A DNA stretch of 64,000 bases from Altibacter lentus (GCF_000746845.1 NZ_KN050846.1:2124963-2188962), one strand, 5' to 3'. Positions 43,114 to 51,877 are shown, numbered from the stretch's first letter. Translations and numbers: made by a program. Notes: generated by a model from the letters alone, not told the origin.

Positions 43114-44526
43114 TTACTTCACAAGCAATCGTTTCGTAGTGGTTCCGTTGATTGTGATGAGGTACGTACCTGAAGGCAACGCTGAGATATCTAAACGTTC
43201 TGATACGGTATTATTTACTTCTTTGTTGATGATATGTTGCCCTAAAAGATTATAGATTTCAATGTTATTGATAGGGGTCTCATTGGTTGAGATAGTTAAA
43301 TAAGTATCTGCAGGATTGGGAACCATTGTGAAATCTGCAAATTCTTGGTCATTAACACCTAAGAAATTAGGATCTCTTACCAAGAAGAATCCACGGTCAA
43401 TATCACTAATAACAATATTTCCGCTGGCAAAATATGGATACACGTTCCATGCGCCGTCAAAACTTGCACTATTTCCTTCTGGATAGCTATCGAAGAAACC
43501 TTCTTCCACTATATTCTTGTTTTCTATATCCGAAATATCGATCACACGCATCCCTGCTCTGTAACTGGCCAAATAGTATTTGTTCCCTCTCACATATCCG
43601 TTGTGATCTATGGCAGGGGTATTTCCGAAGTATTCAAAATGATATTCCGGGTTGTCAAGGTCATTGAAATCGAAAATAATAGTTCGGGTGGAGCCACCAA
43701 TGTTCAGTTCATCCAATTCATCACCTACGATAAAAAACCGCTGGTCTTCGGTAAACCAGCCTTGGTGTGTATAGGCTACGTTCGAATAGCTTATGGTTGA
43801 GATGCCTTGCGGATTGTTTTTATCGGTGATATCGACAATCGCGATCTCATCTTCGTTGCTCCCAATTAAAATTTCACGACCTGTATAGTCTGAATCAGGA
43901 CCATTATAGGTAACTACCTGCGCATCATGACTATATCCATTCGTGCTATATCCTCCTGCGCCAACAGGGTTTGTAGGGTTTTGAATATTTACAAAGTGTG
44001 GACCTCCATTAAAACCCGACGTTCCTACGGCATATGCATAACCGCTTTCTTCATTAATTACAATGTTGTGAGCCCTGCCAAATCCGTCATAATGAGCGTC
44101 TTCACTGAAGGTTACGGGAGGGTTTGACACGGTGCGTAGTCTTGTAAGGTCAAAAACCTGCATTCCATGACCCCCCGCTTCACTCACCACAAAAGCATGG
44201 TTGGAGTACACTTTAACATCCCGCCAGGTGCTGTTACTGGTGTGTGTTGGTAATTTTCCTAGGTAGATAGGATTAATAGGGTCTGTTATGTCAATAAACG
44301 CCGTACCATTGTTTAATCCTACCAACGCATATTCCTTCCCGGTATCCGGGTCTGTCCAACCCCAAGAATCGTTACCTGCACTAGCGTTTAATTCAGCTAG
44401 AGAAATGGTCGATTGCAGATCGTATCCGTCACAAGGGAATCCACCGGCAACCCCACCATTACACGGGATCTGTCCAAAAGTTAATGCTGTTGAAAAGGAA
44501 ATTAAAAGGAGTACTAATTTTTTCAT
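43114..44526 (-). CDS. Choice-of-anchor-B / LVIVD protein with T9SS type A sorting domain
   Basis: 470 residues. Signal peptide (to TALTFGQ), a cysteine-containing start (GFPCDGYDLQSTISLAELNA), an LVIVD-type beta-propeller region at about 40–385 (YALVGLNNGTAFIDITDPIN; HAFVVSEAGGHGMQVFDL; RGNKYYLASYRAGMRVIDIS) and a C-terminal secretion domain from about 395 (FTMVPNPADTYLTISTNE ... LPSGTYLITINGTTTKRLLVK). The last directs export and surface attachment by T9SS. It is the first gene of the mbnP/mbnH operon, with a TATATTCG box (44552–44559, one mismatch) 25 nt before the start. A longer paralogue lies 115 bp upstream. Confidence 0.88.
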   Translation of the reverse strand: MKKLVLLLISFSTALTFGQIPCNGGVAGGFPCDGYDLQSTISLAELNASAGNDSWGWTDPDTGKEYALVGLNNGTAFIDITDPINPIYLGKLPTHTSNSTWRDVKVYSNHAFVVSEAGGHGMQVFDLTRLRTVSNPPVTFSEDAHYDGFGRAHNIVINEESGYAYAVGTSGFNGGPHFVNIQNPTNPVGAGGYSTNGYSHDAQVVTYNGPDSDYTGREILIGSNEDEIAIVDITDKNNPQGISTISYSNVAYTHQGWFTEDQRFFIVGDELDELNIGGSTRTIIFDFNDLDNPEYHFEYFGNTPAIDHNGYVRGNKYYLASYRAGMRVIDISDIENKNIVEEGFFDSYPEGNSASFDGAWNVYPYFASGNIVISDIDRGFFLVRDPNFLGVNDQEFADFTMVPNPADTYLTISTNETPINNIEIYNLLGQHIINKEVNNTVSERLDISALPSGTYLITINGTTTKRLLVK

Positions 44527-44641
44527 GATGTATTTGAGAGTTAAATTTGAGCGAATATACGTTATTTCGAACGTAAACTCTTATAAGATAGTGTATTTCA
44601 CTACGCTTAGTCGTTAAAAATTTTATAATTTACAATGTTGA

Positions 44642-46561
44642 TTATTTTTTTATAAGCCGCTTTGTCACCAAGCCATTTAAAGTAATAAAGTATAAACCTT
44701 TTGAAAAAGAGTCTATAGCGACCGTTTCACTTAATGTGCCCATGTTATATTGTGAATACACTTGTTTTCCGGTGACATCAAAAACTTTAATTGAGGTAAT
44801 GGGGATATGCTGCGACCCAACCGTGATAGTCTCTGCTGCGGGATTCGGAAAGATGGTGATGCCACGTTCGAAAGAAAAATCATCGACAGTCAATATTTCC
44901 TGTACAGTAAGTACAAAAGAACAGTTATTGCTGTTGCCAGCGGAATCGCTCGAATCAAAATTGATAGTGTAGGTTCCTTCCGTTAATTGGGTTCCGGCTG
45001 AAGGAGTTTGCACAATATTGGGAGTGCCATCGCAATTGTCAGTTGCCGTGATGTCTCCGTTAAGCGCATAATCCGGCAGTGTGTAATAATCCGCTCCGGG
45101 ATCATATCCTACGGTAGCATTCGAGAGACAGTCCAGTTGAGGAGCGAGATCATCTACCACGGTTATCGTCGCCGTACAGCTGTCTGTATTTCCTGAAGGG
45201 TCAGTCACTGTAAGGGTTACAGCCTGTGGTCCTATTTGCGAACAATCGAATGTATTTTCACTAAGTTGTAAGGTAAAGAAACCACTGTCGTCAAAAGAAC
45301 CTCCATCCACAAGTGCAGGATTGACAACGGCTTCTCCGTTTATATCCAGAGCGATGGTGATGTTCTGGCACACAGCAACGGGATCGGTCGTGTCCGGCGA
45401 TGAGGATTTCACCAAAAAAAATCCCCCGCTTCTATCGCAGATCATTATGTTTCCGCTGTTAAAGAAAGGATATACATTCCAGGCACCGCTAAAATTGGCG
45501 TTGTTATTGGAAGGGTAGGTGTCAAAGAATCCAATCTCATTCATACTGTTGGACCCTATGCCACTTATGTCTATGGCTCGCATTCCGGCAGAATAATTCG
45601 CAAGAAAGTAGGTGTTCCCTACCACATACCCATTATGATCGATTGCCGCAGTGGGGCCAAAATATTCGAAATCCATTACCGGATTGTCCAGATCCAAAAG
45701 ATCAAAAACAATGGTTCGTGTATTGAAACCTACAGCCGATTCGTCAAACTCATCTCCTAATAATAGATATCGCTGATCTTCAGTGAACCAAGCTTGGTGG
45801 GTATAACCTACATTGCTGTATGAAATAGTGGCGATACTTTGCGGATTCGATTTGTCGGTAACATCAACAATAGAAACAACAGAATCTGAACCACTACTGC
45901 TTATCAATATCTCGCGTCCCAAGTAGGTGGCATCCGGGCCCGAATACGTAACCACTTGCGCATCGTGGGTATACCCATCTCCGCTAAACCCGCCGGCATC
46001 TATAGGATTCAAAGGATCTTGAATGTTTACAAAGTGTGAGCCTACGTAGGTGTCGGCCCCTACCCCATAGGCGTAGCCCGTATCTTCATTAATAACAATA
46101 TTATGAGCACTTCCGAAACCGTTAAAATGGGCATCGACGGTAAAGGTGACAGGCGGATTACTCACGTTTCGAAGGCGAGTAAGGTCGAAGATCTGTATTC
46201 CATGACCCGAGGCTTCACTTACGATAAAAGCATAATTATTGTAGACCTTAATATCTCGCCACTGGCTGGAGCTGGTTTGTGTTGGTAGTTTCCCTAAATA
46301 TACAGGAGCATTTGGATTGGAGATGTCAATAAAAGCCGTTCCATCTTCCAGACCAACAAGAGCGTATTCATCATTATTGTTCGGATCAATCCACCCCCAG
46401 GAATCATTGGCTCCTGTAGTGTTCATTGTTGATAAGGGGATGTGCGATTGTAAATCATATCCATTACAAGGATATGAGCCCGCCAATCCGCCAATACACG
46501 GGGTTTGGGCCAGTGCTGCCGTACTGCATAGTACGAAAGCCAAGAGTAAAAGTTGCTTCAT
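44642..46561 (-). CDS. Longer choice-of-anchor-B paralogue with HYR-like insert and T9SS domain
   Basis: 639 residues. The first ~390 residues closely track the next gene downstream (NDSWGWIDPNNNDEYALVGL; RDIKVYNNYAFIVSEASGHG; VGNTYFLANYSAGMRAIDIS). Between the propeller and the C terminus it carries an extra ~170 residues with HYR/Ig-like units (AVTLTVTDPSGNTDSCTATI; TINFDSSDSAGNSNNCSFVL), absent from the shorter copy. A T9SS type A domain ends the protein (FPNPAAETITVGS ... SKGLYFITLNGLVTKRLIKK). A TAGTTTTA box at 46580–46587 (one mismatch) precedes it. The pair is a tandem duplication followed by gain or loss of the insert. Function unknown. Confidence 0.88.
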   Translation of the reverse strand: MKQLLLLAFVLCSTAALAQTPCIGGLAGSYPCNGYDLQSHIPLSTMNTTGANDSWGWIDPNNNDEYALVGLEDGTAFIDISNPNAPVYLGKLPTQTSSSQWRDIKVYNNYAFIVSEASGHGIQIFDLTRLRNVSNPPVTFTVDAHFNGFGSAHNIVINEDTGYAYGVGADTYVGSHFVNIQDPLNPIDAGGFSGDGYTHDAQVVTYSGPDATYLGREILISSSGSDSVVSIVDVTDKSNPQSIATISYSNVGYTHQAWFTEDQRYLLLGDEFDESAVGFNTRTIVFDLLDLDNPVMDFEYFGPTAAIDHNGYVVGNTYFLANYSAGMRAIDISGIGSNSMNEIGFFDTYPSNNNANFSGAWNVYPFFNSGNIMICDRSGGFFLVKSSSPDTTDPVAVCQNITIALDINGEAVVNPALVDGGSFDDSGFFTLQLSENTFDCSQIGPQAVTLTVTDPSGNTDSCTATITVVDDLAPQLDCLSNATVGYDPGADYYTLPDYALNGDITATDNCDGTPNIVQTPSAGTQLTEGTYTINFDSSDSAGNSNNCSFVLTVQEILTVDDFSFERGITIFPNPAAETITVGSQHIPITSIKVFDVTGKQVYSQYNMGTLSETVAIDSFSKGLYFITLNGLVTKRLIKK

Positions 46562-46695
46562 TTTCTATAGTAAAGAACGTAAAACTACTAATTTATATAG
46601 TTACTAATTGCATTACTTTAAAAAAAATAACACCCTATTATTTTACTAGACCATTGAATTCAGGCTTTTTTGATCGTTTTTTAAAGGTGAAACTG

Positions 46696-46703
46696 TACTT
46701 TTG
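46696..46703 (+). promoter_or_regulatory. Promoter -7 box (TACTTTTG) of thiL
   Basis: Exact TAnnTTTG match 21 nt before the ATG at 46725. The TTG at 46701, start of the longest frame, lies inside this box. Confidence 0.65.
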
Positions 46704-46724
46704 TCCCTACATAATACAAGCTAT

Positions 46725-47780
46725 ATGCTCGAAAGTAAAGACCCAAGTAAAACCCATATTTCTCAATTAGGAGAGTTTGGTCTTATTGACCATCTTACCA
46801 AACAGTTTTCTATTTCTCAAAAAACCACGGTGAAAGGTATAGGCGATGATGCGGCTGTAATAGCCTCGCAAAAGAACGATCAATGGGTCGTCACTACCGA
46901 TCTGCTCGTGGAAGGTGTGCATTTTGACCTGAGTTATGTTCCGCTGAAGCATTTGGGATATAAGGCAGTTATCGTAAACTTATCTGATGTATACGCCATG
47001 AATGCTGAAGCTTCCCAGATCACTGTGTCGATCGCCGTTTCCAACAGGTTTCCGGTAGAGGCATTGGAAGAATTGTATGCGGGTATCGCTACGGCGGCAA
47101 AGATCTATAATATAGATGTGGTTGGAGGGGATACTACCTCATCGACTACAGGACTTCTTATAAGTGTCACAGCTATTGGACATGCACCCAAGGAGCGAAT
47201 TGTATACAGAAGCGGAGCCAAGGAGAACGATCTTTTAGTAGTTACCGGAGATCTGGGAGCGGCGTATCTTGGACTTCAGGTATTGGAGCGTGAAAAGGAG
47301 GTCTTTAAAGTGAACCCTAATTCACAACCCGATCTCGACGCGTATACCTATTTAATAGAACGCCAACTTAAACCTGAAGCACGAAAGGATATCTCAAAAT
47401 TACTTGCGGAACTTGACGTGCAACCTACGGCTATGATCGACATTAGTGACGGACTTTCTTCGGAAGTGCTTCACCTGTGTAAACAGTCAGACGTGGGGTG
47501 TAATCTCTACGAAGAAAAAATACCACTGGACCCCCAAGTAATAAGTGCTTGCGAAGAATTTCATTTAGACAGCACTACAGTAGCGCTAAGCGGAGGAGAG
47601 GATTATGAGTTACTTTTTACAATTGCTACGGAAGATTTTCCGAAGATAAAGGCAAATCCGCATTTAACAGTACTTGGTCACATGACCCATAAAAAGGAAG
47701 GCATACACCTTATTACACGTGCGCAAACAAAAATCCCTTTGGTAGCGCGCGGATGGAATGCGCTGCAATCTGAAGACTAA
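46725..47780 (+). CDS. thiL: Thiamine-monophosphate kinase
   Basis: 351 residues from the ATG at 46725; the TTG at 46701 is part of the promoter. ThiL phosphorylates thiamine monophosphate to the active diphosphate. Visible motifs are GIGDDAAV, VTTDLLVEGVHFDL, DVVGGDTTSS, MIDISDGLSSEVLHL and ALSGGEDYELLFT, which hold the Mg-ATP-binding Asp residues of the PurM/ThiL fold. Its stop codon is immediately followed by the stop of the convergent zinc-ribbon gene, with no spacer and no hairpin. Confidence 0.95.
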   Translation: MLESKDPSKTHISQLGEFGLIDHLTKQFSISQKTTVKGIGDDAAVIASQKNDQWVVTTDLLVEGVHFDLSYVPLKHLGYKAVIVNLSDVYAMNAEASQITVSIAVSNRFPVEALEELYAGIATAAKIYNIDVVGGDTTSSTTGLLISVTAIGHAPKERIVYRSGAKENDLLVVTGDLGAAYLGLQVLEREKEVFKVNPNSQPDLDAYTYLIERQLKPEARKDISKLLAELDVQPTAMIDISDGLSSEVLHLCKQSDVGCNLYEEKIPLDPQVISACEEFHLDSTTVALSGGEDYELLFTIATEDFPKIKANPHLTVLGHMTHKKEGIHLITRAQTKIPLVARGWNALQSED

Positions 47781-47984
47781 TTAGAAGGCCTTCTGTTTCG
47801 ATACGAAGGATTCAAAATATTGGTGGTTCTCAATCCAAAAGCTTGTAAGTCGAACCATGCGCCCATAACCATCTTTGGTATATTGCGCCTTACATATCGT
47901 GCACTCGTATTCAGGAAATAAATGGGATTCTTTTTTAATGAGAGAAAAACGATGTCCTTTCCATTTACATGAAAATTGCTTCAT
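47781..47984 (-). CDS. Small CxxC zinc-ribbon-like protein, second of a tandem pair
   Basis: 67 residues from the ATG at 47984, one base after the upstream gene's stop; the longer frame to 48032 runs backward into that gene and is rejected. Features are an early Cys6, GHRF at 11–14, a CxxC (YECTICKAQYTKDGYGRMV) and a tail of aromatic and basic residues. The Cys plus GH(R/D)(F/Y) plus CxxC layout resembles small DUF1660-like phage-derived zinc-ribbon proteins, but I cannot confirm a family. It is probably translationally coupled to its neighbour. Function unknown. Confidence 0.65.
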   Translation of the reverse strand: MKQFSCKWKGHRFSLIKKESHLFPEYECTICKAQYTKDGYGRMVRLTSFWIENHQYFESFVSKQKAF

Positions 47985-47985
47985 A

Positions 47986-48234
47986 CTAATGTAGGGAAAC
48001 CCTGTTGGTTCGCTTCTGAAAGAATTCGGCAACGTTTGTATTGACTTCCTTGATCTTTTGTGTCAATGCTTCCAGCTTGCCACTTTGATTTTCCGTGACT
48101 TCACGGCCGCAGTTGGTGCATTTGTATTCGTTGATATGGTTGGTTACTTTTCGGGTCACTATATAATCGTGACCAAAGGTGGTACAGAGCACGCCGAGTA
48201 GAGAGATCGTCGCTTTTGGGGAAGTGTTTTTCAT
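47986..48234 (-). CDS. Small CxxC zinc-ribbon-like protein, first of a tandem pair
   Basis: 82 residues. It has the same order of features as the gene that follows: Cys17 then TFGHDY, and a CxxC (YKCTNCGREVTENQSGK), followed by an amphipathic helical tail (LEALTQKIKEVNTNVAEFF) absent from the second protein. Two or three cysteines plus a histidine could bind one zinc ion. A weak promoter box TATATTGG (48257–48264, one mismatch) lies 22 nt before the start. It and the next gene are a diverged tandem duplicate. I know no function; RNA, DNA or protein binding are all possible. Confidence 0.68.
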   Translation of the reverse strand: MKNTSPKATISLLGVLCTTFGHDYIVTRKVTNHINEYKCTNCGREVTENQSGKLEALTQKIKEVNTNVAEFFQKRTNRVSLH

Positions 48235-48287
48235 CAGATTGGCTTTTTTGTTATGACCAATATATGAAAATAAGTTATAAAAATCGT

Positions 48288-49070
48288 TTAAAAGCTTAAA
48301 AAATCGATGAAATGCATCTTTTTAATTATTTCGTCATAATTTTCAGTTAAAAGTAAGTGACCTCCTACAACTTTTATGAGTTCTGTATGGCAGTGTTTCG
48401 CTAGTATTTCTGAAATGGGCAGCGGTACAATAGGATCTTTCGTGCCACAAATCATGTACTTTGGTCCCGCGAACTGCCTCAGTACGGAGGTGCGGTCCTT
48501 TCGATCGCGCATTCCCTTTACCACAGCGGTGATTCCTTCCAGCGGAAACTGCAATGCTTCTTCCTTTAGCTGTTCTATCGCCGAGGCATATTGAAAACGG
48601 TCCTCTTCAGCAAAAAGATTTGCAATCGCCATTCGAATAAATACTTTAGGTGTGTCATGCAGCATTTTTAAGGCCCGATCTCTGTTTGCCTTTCGTTCCG
48701 GGGAGTCTTCAGCCGGAGTGGAGTTTAATAAAATGAGGCCTTCCACTTCCGAAGGGAACAATTCAGCATAAGCCAATGCAACATAGCCACCCATGGAATG
48801 TCCAAGGATTGAAATAGAGGTTACGCCAAGATGCTTTACAATGTCATGAACCGCCTCTGCCATGAGTTCCATCGTGTGTATCTCGTCCACAACACCGCTC
48901 TTGCCATGACCCGGCAGATCGATGACTATCACGGTGTGTTCTTTGGTAAGTATCTGAGCAAGCTGCTGCCACATGCTGCCACTTTCCAAGAAACCGTGGA
49001 GCAGGACAATGGCCGGACCACGACCTGTTACTGTATAAAAAAGAGAGGTATGATGAAACTTCAGCTTCAT
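48288..49070 (-). CDS. Alpha/beta hydrolase
   Basis: 260 residues from the ATG at 49070; the longer frame to 49115 would overlap the divergent brnQ start and its promoter. The fold is clear: oxyanion segment LLHGFLESGSMW, DLPGHGKS, the nucleophile elbow GHSMGG (Ser about 86), and late GTKDPIVP and GGHLLLTE with the Asp and His of the triad. It resembles MenH/BioH-like or esterase family members; the substrate cannot be set. A GATATTTG box at 49089–49096 (one mismatch) precedes it on the minus strand. Confidence 0.88.
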   Translation of the reverse strand: MKLKFHHTSLFYTVTGRGPAIVLLHGFLESGSMWQQLAQILTKEHTVIVIDLPGHGKSGVVDEIHTMELMAEAVHDIVKHLGVTSISILGHSMGGYVALAYAELFPSEVEGLILLNSTPAEDSPERKANRDRALKMLHDTPKVFIRMAIANLFAEEDRFQYASAIEQLKEEALQFPLEGITAVVKGMRDRKDRTSVLRQFAGPKYMICGTKDPIVPLPISEILAKHCHTELIKVVGGHLLLTENYDEIIKKMHFIDFLSF

Positions 49071-49101
49071 TTTTCTATATTCGGCGAACAAATATCTGCT
49101 A

Positions 49102-50382
49102 ATGAAACACAGCAAGCAAACCTTTGTTACTGCTTTTGCACTTTTCTCTCTGTTTTTTGGAGCCGGAAATCTTATCCTTCCACCTTTTTTAGGTTATAAT
49201 GCGGGCGAGGCTTGGGTGTGGGTTGCCATTGGTTTTGCATTCTCTGCTGTAGTGATCCCTATCCTTGCTATCTACGGTCATGCACGTTTACAAGGAACCT
49301 TATTGGATTTTGCCAAGAAAGTATCCCCCTTTTTTGCGTTGGTCTATGCAATCTTAATTTATGCTATTTCAGTATCCCTGCCTTCTCCAAGAACTGCCTC
49401 GGTCACCTACGAAATGGCCATACAACCATACTTTTCCATGTCGCCTTTAGCCATGAGTTCCTTGTATTTTGGATTGGTACTTTTGTTTGTATTGAACAGA
49501 AATAAAATTTTGAGCATTATAGGTAAGTTTCTTACACCGCTTATCATTGTTATTTTGCTTCTTATCATTGGCATTGGCATCTTTGTTGACGTCGCTCCGG
49601 TGCGCGCATCAATTTTTGATAATGCACTTGCGGCAGGAATTTTGGAAGGCTATCAAACCTTCGATGCTATTGGCGGCGTGGTCGTGGGAGGTGTAATTGT
49701 GATCTCTTTTGCCATTCAGGGGAAGTATAGTTACGAAGAAAAGAAGGGGATGATCGCCAAGGCAGGATTACTCGCAGGAATAGGACTTTTCTTAATTTAT
49801 GGAGGACTTATAGCTTTAGGCGCATTACACAGTGGCACGGTACTCATAGAAAACAGGACCGAATTGCTCACCTTGCTAAGTACGAACACCTTGGGATCTA
49901 TTGGCACCGCATTTCTGGCAGTTTTGGTGGCGCTTGCCTGCTTTACCACGGCCGTTGGAATTGTAACGGGAACGGCCGATTTCGTGAAGGGAATAGTTGG
50001 CGGTTCAAAAATCGCTTACACGATTACCGGTATATTGGGATGTGTCTTAGGCGTGATAATTGGGCAATTTAATGTAGCCTATATAATCGATGTAGCGGTT
50101 CCCGCATTAATGTTCATTTATCCCGTGACCATTGTTTTGATTATACTGAATGCCCTTCCGAAGAAATGGGCAAGTGCAACGGTATTTAGGGTAGTGACCA
50201 TCACAACGCTACTTTTCAGCATACCCGATTTTTTACAATCGATCAATTCTGAAGCAATTGTAATATCCCTAAAATCCTGGATTCCATTGGCAACGTATAG
50301 CTTGGGATGGGTGTTACCTGCAACCATAGCCTTCCTGCTCACGAACGGCCTAATCGGTCTCATCAGAAAAAAAGAAGCCTAA
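49102..50382 (+). CDS. brnQ: Branched-chain amino acid transporter BrnQ
   Basis: 426 residues with about twelve hydrophobic helices. The LIVCS-family start SLFFGAGNLILPPFLGYNAG, here split as LFFGAGNLILPP and FLGYNAG, is diagnostic. Such carriers import leucine, isoleucine and valine with a Na+ or H+ gradient. Also typical are the FDAIGGVVVGGVIVISF and FTTAVGIVTGTADFV segments. It is divergent from an alpha/beta hydrolase gene across only 31 bp, and ends 16 bp before the convergent aminopeptidase P gene. Confidence 0.95.
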   Translation: MKHSKQTFVTAFALFSLFFGAGNLILPPFLGYNAGEAWVWVAIGFAFSAVVIPILAIYGHARLQGTLLDFAKKVSPFFALVYAILIYAISVSLPSPRTASVTYEMAIQPYFSMSPLAMSSLYFGLVLLFVLNRNKILSIIGKFLTPLIIVILLLIIGIGIFVDVAPVRASIFDNALAAGILEGYQTFDAIGGVVVGGVIVISFAIQGKYSYEEKKGMIAKAGLLAGIGLFLIYGGLIALGALHSGTVLIENRTELLTLLSTNTLGSIGTAFLAVLVALACFTTAVGIVTGTADFVKGIVGGSKIAYTITGILGCVLGVIIGQFNVAYIIDVAVPALMFIYPVTIVLIILNALPKKWASATVFRVVTITTLLFSIPDFLQSINSEAIVISLKSWIPLATYSLGWVLPATIAFLLTNGLIGLIRKKEA

Positions 50383-50398
50383 TGAGTGACTTCCGGTG

Positions 50399-51691
50399 CT
50401 AGGAGTTCATGATCTCTTCGATCTCCTCGGCTTCAATAGGAATTTCTCGCATTAAATTAAAAGGTTCTCCCTTTTCCCGTATAACCACATCGTCTTCCAG
50501 GCGAATGCCAAACCCTTCCTCCGGGATGTAGATGCCGGGTTCCACGGTAAAGACCATGTTTGGTTTCATAGGCTCCCATAATATACCGTAATCATGGGTA
50601 TCCAACCCAATATGATGCGAGGTGCCATGCATAAAGTATTTTTTGTAAGCAGGCCAATCGGGGTTTTCATTCTTTACATCGGCTTTGTCCAACAGGCCAA
50701 GACCCAGCAATTCTGAGGTCATTAATTTTCCTACTTCTACATGATATTCTTTCCACAGGGTGCCCGGGACGAGCATCTTGGTCGCGTCATTCTTTACGCG
50801 ATTCACAGCATTATAGACTTCACGTTGTCGTTTGGTAAAGGACCCGCTAACGGGGATAGTACGGGACATGTCACTGCTGTAATTGGCATATTCGGCACCT
50901 ACATCCATTAAGATGAGGTCCCCATCCTTGCATTGCTGGTTATTCTCTATATAGTGAAGCACATTGGCATTATTGCCACTGGCAATAATGGGAGTGTACG
51001 CAAATCCTTTGGATCGATTTCGAAGGAATTCATGCATATATTCTGCTTCGATCTCATATTCCCACACGCCGGGCTTTACAAAGGAAAGTATACGTCGGAA
51101 CCCTTTTTCTGTTATGTCGCATGCTTGCTGCATTAGCTCCAGCTCAATCGAGTCCTTTATCGATCGGAGGCGTTGCAGGATAGGATTACTTTTTGCCCAA
51201 CTGTGTGCCGGGAATTTATTTTTTGTCGTTTTAATGAACCTGTCCTCACGGGTTTCAGTGGCGACAGCCTGCCGGTAGTGCTCGTTAGTATTAAAATAGA
51301 TGGTCTCGGCCTGTGTCATCAATTCAAAGAATATTTTGTCGAATTCTTTAAGCCAATACACAGTTTTTATACCGCTTACTTGCAAAGCACGTTCCTTGGT
51401 GAGTTTTTCTCCTTCCCACACTGCAATATGCTCGTTCGTTTCTTTTAGGAACAATACTTCACGATTTTTTTCATCGGCAGCTTCGGGAAAAAGGAGCAAA
51501 ATACTTTCTTCCTGATCCACACCGCTTAAGTAAAAGATGTCACGATGCTGCTGGAATGGCATAGTGCTGTCGGCACTAATAGGATATTGGTCATTACTGT
51601 TAAACACCGCTATACTTTTAGGCTTCATTTGTGCCATAAAATTCTTTCGGTTCTTGATAAATAATTGACGGTTGATCGGGTTGTATTTCAT
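50399..51691 (-). CDS. pepP: Xaa-Pro aminopeptidase (M24B)
   Basis: 430 residues, cytosolic. An N-terminal aminopeptidase P domain (about 1–165, with ADSTMPFQQHRDIFYLSGVD) precedes the pita-bread catalytic domain. The dinuclear metal ligands are in LMDVGAEYANYSSDMSRTIP (two Asp), HGTSHHIGLDTH (His), FTVEPGIYIP (Glu) and IRLEDDVVI (Glu). It removes N-terminal residues before proline, and so completes peptide breakdown. A TAATTTTG promoter box lies 22 nt upstream. The neighbouring branched-chain amino acid carrier on the other strand is compatible with peptide and amino-acid use but not co-transcribed. Confidence 0.94.
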   Translation of the reverse strand: MKYNPINRQLFIKNRKNFMAQMKPKSIAVFNSNDQYPISADSTMPFQQHRDIFYLSGVDQEESILLLFPEAADEKNREVLFLKETNEHIAVWEGEKLTKERALQVSGIKTVYWLKEFDKIFFELMTQAETIYFNTNEHYRQAVATETREDRFIKTTKNKFPAHSWAKSNPILQRLRSIKDSIELELMQQACDITEKGFRRILSFVKPGVWEYEIEAEYMHEFLRNRSKGFAYTPIIASGNNANVLHYIENNQQCKDGDLILMDVGAEYANYSSDMSRTIPVSGSFTKRQREVYNAVNRVKNDATKMLVPGTLWKEYHVEVGKLMTSELLGLGLLDKADVKNENPDWPAYKKYFMHGTSHHIGLDTHDYGILWEPMKPNMVFTVEPGIYIPEEGFGIRLEDDVVIREKGEPFNLMREIPIEAEEIEEIMNS

Positions 51692-51713
51692 TATTTGTAC
51701 TTCTGAATTTCTT

Positions 51714-51721
51714 CAAAATTA
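51714..51721 (-). promoter_or_regulatory. Promoter -7 box (TAATTTTG) of aminopeptidase gene
   Basis: Exact TAnnTTTG match on the minus strand, 22 nt before the ATG at 51691. Confidence 0.55.
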
Positions 51722-51804
51722 AAAGAAATAATACCACTACTTGCTAATACCTCAAAAAATTTTATACGAGTACCTAAAAGAGCTCAGAAATGAAGGATTT
51801 TTTA

Positions 51805-51877
51805 CATCTCCCCCCAAACCTCTTCTTCTGAAGAGGGGCTACGTTCCCTTTCCTTTGAAGGAGGGGGTTAGGGGATG
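51805..51877. repeat. Palindromic intergenic element (Bacteroidota small repeat type)
   Basis: A 73-bp C/G-rich island in an A/T-rich 354-bp gap. Imperfect outer arms (CATCTCCCCCCAAACC, 51805–51820, against GGGGGTTAGGGGATG, 51863–51877) enclose two hairpins: CCTCTTC-TTCT-GAAGAGG (51819–51836) and TCCTT-TG-AAGGA (51851–51862). From memory, such CCCC-AACC/GGTT-GGGG elements are common between genes in Flavobacteriia and look like tiny non-autonomous repeats. Imperfect direct repeats (ATACCTCAnAAnATTTT at 51747 and 51897) lie on both sides. The rest of the gap, to 52045, holds no gene I can support. Confidence 0.6.

Noticed and set aside
46701-46724. Longer ThiL start at TTG 46701
   Set aside because: The TTG is the last three bases of a perfect TACTTTTG promoter box. 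The ATG at 46725 begins sequence that runs straight into the ThiL fold.
47985-48032. Upstream extension of the second zinc-ribbon gene
   Set aside because: It lies inside the first zinc-ribbon gene; the ATG at 47984, one base after that gene's stop, gives a start matching the paralogue layout.
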